From: Pyrus communis
Taxonomy: Eukaryota > Streptophyta > Magnoliopsida > Rosales > Rosaceae
Direction: 5' to 3'
Length of the DNA stretch: 64,000 nucleotides
Assembly (NCBI RefSeq): GCF_963583255.1
Contig: NC_084813.1
Coordinates: 12,944,001-13,008,000 of the forward strand
Part shown: positions 59,040 through 64,000 of the stretch, piece by piece
Position numbering within the stretch: the first letter of the stretch is position 1
Layout: each line of letters opens with the position of its first letter
Translations under genes and position numbers: made by a program
Notes under the pieces: generated by a model
Told to the model about the DNA's origin: nothing
The model's input: the letters and a program-made list of their open reading frames with translations, nothing else
The model's database searches: none

Positions 59040-60387
59040 TGATAGGAGCATATTTATGCGACTTAGTTAGCTTGTTTTCTTGCATTTACATAGTTAGTTT
59101 CCATTTATTATAGCATGTTTAAGCTATTTTCGTGTGTTTGTAGGTCCTAATGGCAAAAGAGGCAAGAAAATGCATTTTGGAGCTATTTGGAGCAGTTTTG
59201 GGCTTGGAATGGATAGCTTGCATATGTAGCAAGGTGGATGGACGAATTTGAAGTCAAAAGAGGCTAGGAACATGCTACAAATCTGGAGAAACAAGTTTAA
59301 GACAAAGAAGATAAGGAAAGAGCAAGAAACATGGAACATTATCCAAACAACCTTATCTTATCCAAACCTTATCTTATCTTATCTTAACCTAATCTTGTTC
59401 CACCTTAATTCCAGCTGCAAAGAGGACTCATTTTCACATTAAATCACCTAAATATCTAGTCCTAGAAGCCTTATTTTCGTGCCCTAAGTTTGTGCCACAT
59501 ATCTCCCTTGTCCTTCTAGAAACTTGTCACAATACCCTATTCTAGAAGACCTAAGGATCTGCTGCACCCTCTCCTTATTCTCATTGGTTTCTGCCATGTA
59601 ACTAATCCTTTTTCCAATACAAATCTGCCATGAAACCCTAGCCCTATATATACACATATATGCCGCACCACATAGGGGGAGTTTTAGAAAGAAATTAGAA
59701 AATTCAAAGGTGTGCCGCATCAAGGAGAAGGAAGGAAGGGAGAAGCCTTTGTTCCGTGCCTATGCCCAAGCTTTTGGGAGTGTTGGAGCGTCTCTGGGGT
59801 GTCTTCTATCCTTGTTTTAGTTTTACAATTATGTTGATTTCGTTGTTAATTTTTGCAATTATGTGGAACTAATTTTTTTATAGTTGGTGGTGAATTCGAA
59901 GCCATGATTATATGTTTTATATGAATTGATTATGTCCAGTTATTGTTTCTTGAGTCTTGAATCTGATTTGCTTATCTGAGTTATCAAAACTTGTTTATGT
60001 ATGTTGATTGAGGGTCGACACTTAATTTGCATGCATGAATTTGATGCTAGAGTATAAGGGAGTTTCACCTAATCGTTATGAACTTATATTCACAAGTAGT
60101 GGAAGTCACTAGTCATGATTGTGTTAAGTAAATCCTTAGTATGAGTATCATGCTTTTCATAGTTACAAATGCCTTGTCAATGCTTATGATTTTCAAAGAA
60201 CTTAATGACCTTTGATATGTCTTTCTATCATGTTTTTCATAGTTAGGGAACTTGATAAGGATAATTTGGTTGTGATGCGTATCCTGTCCAATTCAATGAG
60301 TAAAGGAAAATCTGAAAGTTAATTTGTGCTTTTCATGGTTAATTTGGGGCATTGTCATTCATAGTCTAAAGGAATAATAACTGGAAA
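59040..60387 (+). mobile_element. Truncated third copy of the long LTR
   Basis: Begins TGATAGGAGC like the solo LTRs at 11509 and 15595 and follows copy 1 closely. The shared words are agcaagaaacatggaacatt, agtataagggagtttcacct, tgcttttcatggttaatttg and ggaataataactggaaat. It stops where copy 1 continues toward its end, about 450 bp short. Sequence from a minus-strand gypsy element follows, so the 3' end was lost. Confidence 0.85.
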
Positions 60388-60467
60388 TTCTTTCAGCACG
60401 AAGCACTTTTTCGTCGGATGACTGATGAAGCGGTGGAATTTACAGTACCTTGGACTGTCAGTACGAT

Positions 60468-61945
60468 TCATCTATTCCGGCCATCTACACTCAGGTAGGT
60501 GATCACCTTTTTGTCAAGCAAGTCTTTCAACATGGCAACCACATCAGAGTCGGGGAATGGATAAGTCATCTTCTCAAGCTCCTTCAAAGTGTGTTTACGC
60601 ATCTTTTGATCACGAAAAGCTTTGGTTTGAATCGCCTTGCCTCGTGTAGAGATTTTGATTGGAGTTGTGTTGACCGTCATTGCTTCCTTGGTGGGTTTCC
60701 ACACAGTCTTATCCACCTTTGGCCCCAAAACTTTGTTGTTCTGGTAGTTGGCGATCGATTCTTTCTTCCCATGATGGGCGATGCTTAAGTCCATATCATG
60801 GGCGCGGGTGGCTAACTCCTCAAAGGTTCGTGGTTTGATGCTTTGAAGGATGTAGTGTAGTCCCCACTGCATGCCTTGAACGCACATCTCAATGGCAGAG
60901 GTTTCAAAAAGCCAAGATCTTTGAAATCCAGGCTTAATGAACGCCATCTATTGATGTAGTTGACGACAAGTTCATCCTTCCACTGTTTTGTATTGGTTAG
61001 TTCCAGCATGCTTACAGTGCGGCGAGTACTGTAGAAGCGGTTGAGAAATTCCTTTTCTAGCTAATCCTAACTGTTCATAGACTCGGGCTCGAGGTCGGTG
61101 TACCAGTCAAAGGCCTTACCTTTCAGCGAGCGCACGAACTGTTTGACGAGGTAGTCTCCCTCCATCCCAACATTGTTGTAAGTTTCAATGAAATGGGCGA
61201 CATGTTGCTTTGGGTTTCTCTTCCCATCAAACTGCATGAATTTTGGGGGCTGATAACCCCTTGGCATCTTTAAGGCGTCAATCTTCTTGGAATAGGGTTT
61301 CGAGTACAACATGGAGGTGTGCGAGCTCTCTTCGTACTGTGCCTTGATGGTGTCGGTGATCATCTCCTGCAGCTGATGGATAGAAAGAGATCCCATGAGT
61401 GTTGCCACTTGGTCTGGCTCCTGCTCTTCTTTGACTTTTTCCACCGGAGGTTCCTCTTCTTCATTGGTTTCTCTCTTTAGTGGATTAACCTTTAGGTTGG
61501 GTTTCTCGTCATCCTGCGTCTCCAGTCGGTTGATGAGTGCGGTGATTTGCAAGTCTTTTTCCTCCACAGTCCTTGTGAGCCTTGCAATTGCTTCACTCAT
61601 TTAAGCCAGTTGTTCTTCAACAGAGGTGACGCCGATGGTCATGACCTGTGCAACCAATAGACACGACTTTCCTTCAGACATCCAGGGTGCTAACGAAGAA
61701 CCCCATTGGCCATTTTGGGATGTCATCTTGTGCGCCTTAGCAGCATGCTTTGGTGCTCCCAGCAAGGTCAGGTTGATGACCGACTTGCGCCTTTGATGCT
61801 CCTCTTGCTTGCTTAGCAATATCAACTTTGAAGCGGCATGTTGAGGAGTGGTTGTGGTGCCAATGGATGCTTCATTCGTGGCGGAAGTGCTCAGGCTTCT
61901 TCCCTTAGTGGTTGCAAGAACGGCTTGTCCCTTGCTTGATGCCAT
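60468..61945 (-). pseudogene. Ty3/gypsy gag, broken
   Basis: Starts at ATG 61943-61945 (MASSKGQAVL). The frame meets TAA at 61601-61603 directly before MSEAIARLTRTVEEK, consistent with a Glu-to-stop change, then runs to 61067. It contains the retrotransposon gag core HVAHFIETYNNVG, LVKQFVRSLKGKAFDWYTDL. A second stop (TAG, where relatives have Trp) lies at 61067-61069, followed by FLNRFYSTRRTVSMLELTNT and KQWKDELVVNYINRW. A frameshift near 60915 leads to MCVQGMQWGLHYILQ and KPRTFEELATRAHDMDLSIA. Confidence 0.88.
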
Positions 61946-62002
61946 TGATTTTGGAGGTGTGCTTTGGTTTTCATGAACAGAGAGAGAGATGAGAGGTAGA
62001 GA

Positions 62003-62022
62003 TTGTCCCACCGGGCGTGCCA
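62003..62022 (-). other. Primer-binding site of the gypsy element
   Basis: Minus-strand TGGCACGCCCGGTGGGAC starts four bases inside the LTR end, beginning with the TGG that pairs with the CCA tail of a tRNA. Which tRNA was not assigned. Confidence 0.7.
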
Positions 62023-62026
62023 AATT

Positions 62027-62986
62027 TGTAAACACGAAAATTCCTTGAAACAAGAACACGTGTACAAAGTAATATTTTGTATTAATGATTTTGGGGTTAC
62101 AATCTCTTTGTAATTTGGTCCTCTGATTTGATCTCTGTAAGATATTGGTTTGTTGACGTGTTGTTGATCTAAGGGCTGTCGAGGCTTGATCTTGGATGAA
62201 CAGTTGGAAGTTTCTTCAAGGGCCGTCGAGGCTTGATCTCGAAGAACAGGGATAAACAGATCGTCGAAGGTTTTTGGGCTTGATCTTGAAGTTGTTGATC
62301 CAAAGGGCCATTGGGGCTTGATCTTAGGATGAACAAGTGGGGAGCTTCTTCAAGGGCCGTCGGGGCTTGATCTTTGAATAATGGTTGTGCGGATTTCTTC
62401 AAGGGCCGTCGGGCTTGATCTTGAAGGTTGATGGATGAGCGGATCTTCAAGGGCTTTTGGGCTTGATCTTGAAGAACGGTTGGATGTGTGGATTTGTTGA
62501 TGTTGTTGATCCAAAGGGCCGTTGGGGCTTGATCTTGGGATGAACGGATGATGAACGATGAACACTTTCTTCAAGGGCCGTTGGGGCTTGATCTTGAGTT
62601 GGTGGAAGTTCTTCAAGGGCCGTCGGGGCTTGATCTTGAAGGAGGATTTGACGAAGAACGAAGAGAGCTTTCTTGATCCTTCAGGATTTGCTCGAGAGCT
62701 TTAGAGTTTCAAAGCTTCAAGGTTTTGGTGTGAAATCAATTCCTCCCATTCATGAATGCCTTGGCTTCCTATTTATAGAATTCCAAAACTTGATTTTTGG
62801 ATTTAAATAATCAAATGAAATAAATCATTTCTGTTAGGTATTGACACGTGTCCTATTTGATGACTTTTCCAATTTATTTCAATTTTTCGTTGAGTCACAT
62901 GCTACATGTAAAATTTATGTGACACGTGAGCGTTGAAATTTTAATTATTGGTCAACATTCATTTCACCGAAATTTCAATGTCTACA
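62027..62986 (-). repeat. LTR of the gypsy element, with internal tandem repeat
   Basis: About 960 bp with ends TGTA and TACA. 62165-62640 is a degenerate tandem of units containing ttcaagggccgtcggggctt and gatcttgaa, repeated about a dozen times with spacers. On the minus strand these give Pro/Arg/Ser-rich open frames (62169-62616) that I regard as repeat by-products. The other LTR is not in the window, so the outer edge rests on the TGTA/TACA pair only. Confidence 0.72.
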
Positions 62987-63502
62987 ATATATTGGGGGTG
63001 TATTTCACTGATAGATTCAGGGATTCGTTTTGTCCAGAGACATGGAATATAGACATCTTTATTCAAACTTTCTGTGATATTATTTCCTTTACCATTGTTC
63101 TTCCTGGAGTTCTTAAAGTTTTGTGCCGTTTGGTATGGTCACCTTGACAGCCTATTCTTGATCCTCGTTCTTTTCTTTTTCTTAATATAATCGTCTCTTT
63201 ATAAAATAATAAAATGTAAGTATATACTATATAGATAGATGTTTGTCGGAGCATTTTTAGAAGCTCTAGTTTTAATGAGATCTTTCGCCATTATCTTGTA
63301 TTATCACAAACTCATCATATTATTCTCATTTTCTAGGTATATTGTCTTGGCCAATATTTATTAAACTAAAGTATAGTAGGTCTTGAAAGTTGAAAATGTC
63401 ACTTTCGTTCGTTTCATTTAATTGAGAGGTACTCCGGCCATTTTCTGACATATCAGTTATCCATGTTTGTTCCTGTAATGTCACTTGGAGGTGCTTCTTG
63501 TG
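62987..63502. other. Intergenic or intronic, no gene seen
   Basis: AT-rich sequence between the gypsy LTR and the TFIIIC-like fragment; no domain or repeat recognised. Confidence 0.5.
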
Positions 63503-63918
63503 TATCATGATAAGCGCCAAAAGCGTCTTCAGGGATTGCAAAATAAAAGTGATGAAATTCAGTCAAAAAAAGGTAGACGTGTTTCATGAAAAGGGAAGAG
63601 ATCTTCTGAGCAAGAGTCAGTAAAGTCCACAGAAATTGATGAGGTAACTACACAGTTGGAAGAACGGGGGCATGCTGCATTATCTCATACTGTGAACCAA
63701 TCCATGGAAGAAAATAATCTTTTGGTCATTTTAGATAAGAATGACACAGATATGCAACCATTGACTGATCGTCTAGAAACTGAGCAGGAACCTGAAAAAA
63801 AATAGAGATGATGATGGCGAGTGCTGTCAGTTATTCGCAAATGTGATTTTATAAAGTTAAAGTCACTACGTGCTTCAACAGCTCAACGAAGGTTTTCATG
63901 GACAGATGAGGCTGACAG
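63503..63918 (+). pseudogene. Fragment resembling the TFIIIC B-block-binding subunit
   Basis: One frame reads YHDKRQKRLQGLQNKSDEIQ, then SKKGRRVS and TGA, KGKRSSEQESVKSTEIDEVT, and on to ETEQEPEKK. A stop and frame trouble follow at the A8 run near 63796. It reads again as VIRKCDFIKLKSLRAS and RRFSWTDEADR before a donor-like GACAG/gtaagg. The W-T/S-D-E-A-D-R box preceded by basic and acidic low-complexity sequence recalls the large plant TFIIIC subunit that contacts the tRNA-gene B box; I recall this by pattern only. One stop and one frameshift argue for a pseudogene, though an unusual exon structure is possible. Confidence 0.45.
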
Positions 63919-64000
63919 GTAAGGGAAAAGATACAGATTATGAATATCAGCTACTTTCCCCTTTATCCTTTTTTTTATATGACATGTATGCTGTATACTC

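Larger units (their letters stand above)
60388..62986 (-). mobile_element. Ty3/gypsy element, truncated after gag
   Basis: Minus-strand order: LTR (62027-62986), primer-binding site, gag (61945 to about 60468), then truncation at the long-LTR fragment. There is no protease, RT, RNase H, integrase or second LTR in the window. The gag type (PRGYQPPKFMQFDGKRNPKQ) is widespread in plant Ty3/gypsy elements of the Tat/Athila side. Confidence 0.88.

Noticed and set aside
62169..62616. Arg/Pro-rich minus-strand proteins
   Set aside because: They are translations of the tandem repeat inside the gypsy LTR; several frames are open because of the repeat unit.
1..64000. tRNA, rRNA or organellar insertions
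   Set aside because: I saw no full cloverleaf, rRNA core or plastid/mitochondrial gene; only SINE B-box remnants and primer-binding sites resemble tRNA.

Overview
This is a stretch of plant nuclear DNA, most likely from a woody eudicot; a Rosaceae-like genome is my guess from the repeat types, not a proof. The evidence is intron-rich genes with plant-type GT-AG introns, plant-specific protein families, AT-rich intergenic DNA, and nested plant LTR retrotransposons, LINE, hAT, Mutator-like and MITE sequences. There is nothing bacterial or organellar.

Layout. 1-6.6 kb holds most of a minus-strand GIP1-like gene (GBF-interacting protein 1, DUF1296/GIP1_N family) whose 3' end lies outside the window; its CT-rich leader and promoter run to about 6.9 kb. 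7.0-7.4 kb has two opposed SINE fragments. 7.4-18.2 kb is one decayed Ty1/copia element with both LTRs, itself broken by two solo LTRs of a second, long-LTR family. 18.6-22.1 kb is a 5'-truncated L1-type LINE. 22.2-30.1 kb is an AT-rich tandem array of roughly 140-bp units, split by a 6.45-kb hAT transposon that has an 8-bp target duplication and carries a TRIM and MITEs inside it. 31.2-32.4 kb is a decayed second copy of the promoter and first exon of the gene at 48-56 kb. It is followed by a Ty3/gypsy pol fragment and a 1.46-kb Mutator-like element with long inverted repeats and a 9-bp target duplication. 36.8-45.5 kb is a SIRE-type copia element with 1.63-kb LTRs and most of pol deleted.

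46.6-56.2 kb is the best gene in the window: a complete plus-strand ataxin-2-like CTC-interacting-domain gene (CID3/CID4 type; 14 coding exons, 625 aa) with an intron in its 5' UTR. 56.7-62.99 kb returns to repeats: a Mutator-type MITE, a third truncated copy of the long LTR, and a minus-strand Ty3/gypsy element with LTR, primer-binding site and broken gag. The right end carries a decayed fragment that resembles the TFIIIC B-block-binding subunit.

The two real genes are both plausible RNA/transcription regulators (bZIP co-factor; poly(A)-binding-protein partner) but show no sign of working together. I found no convincing new biological system. The most informative signals are structural: clean target-site duplications that date nested insertions, the duplicated promoter, and tandem repeats inside a coding exon and inside an LTR.
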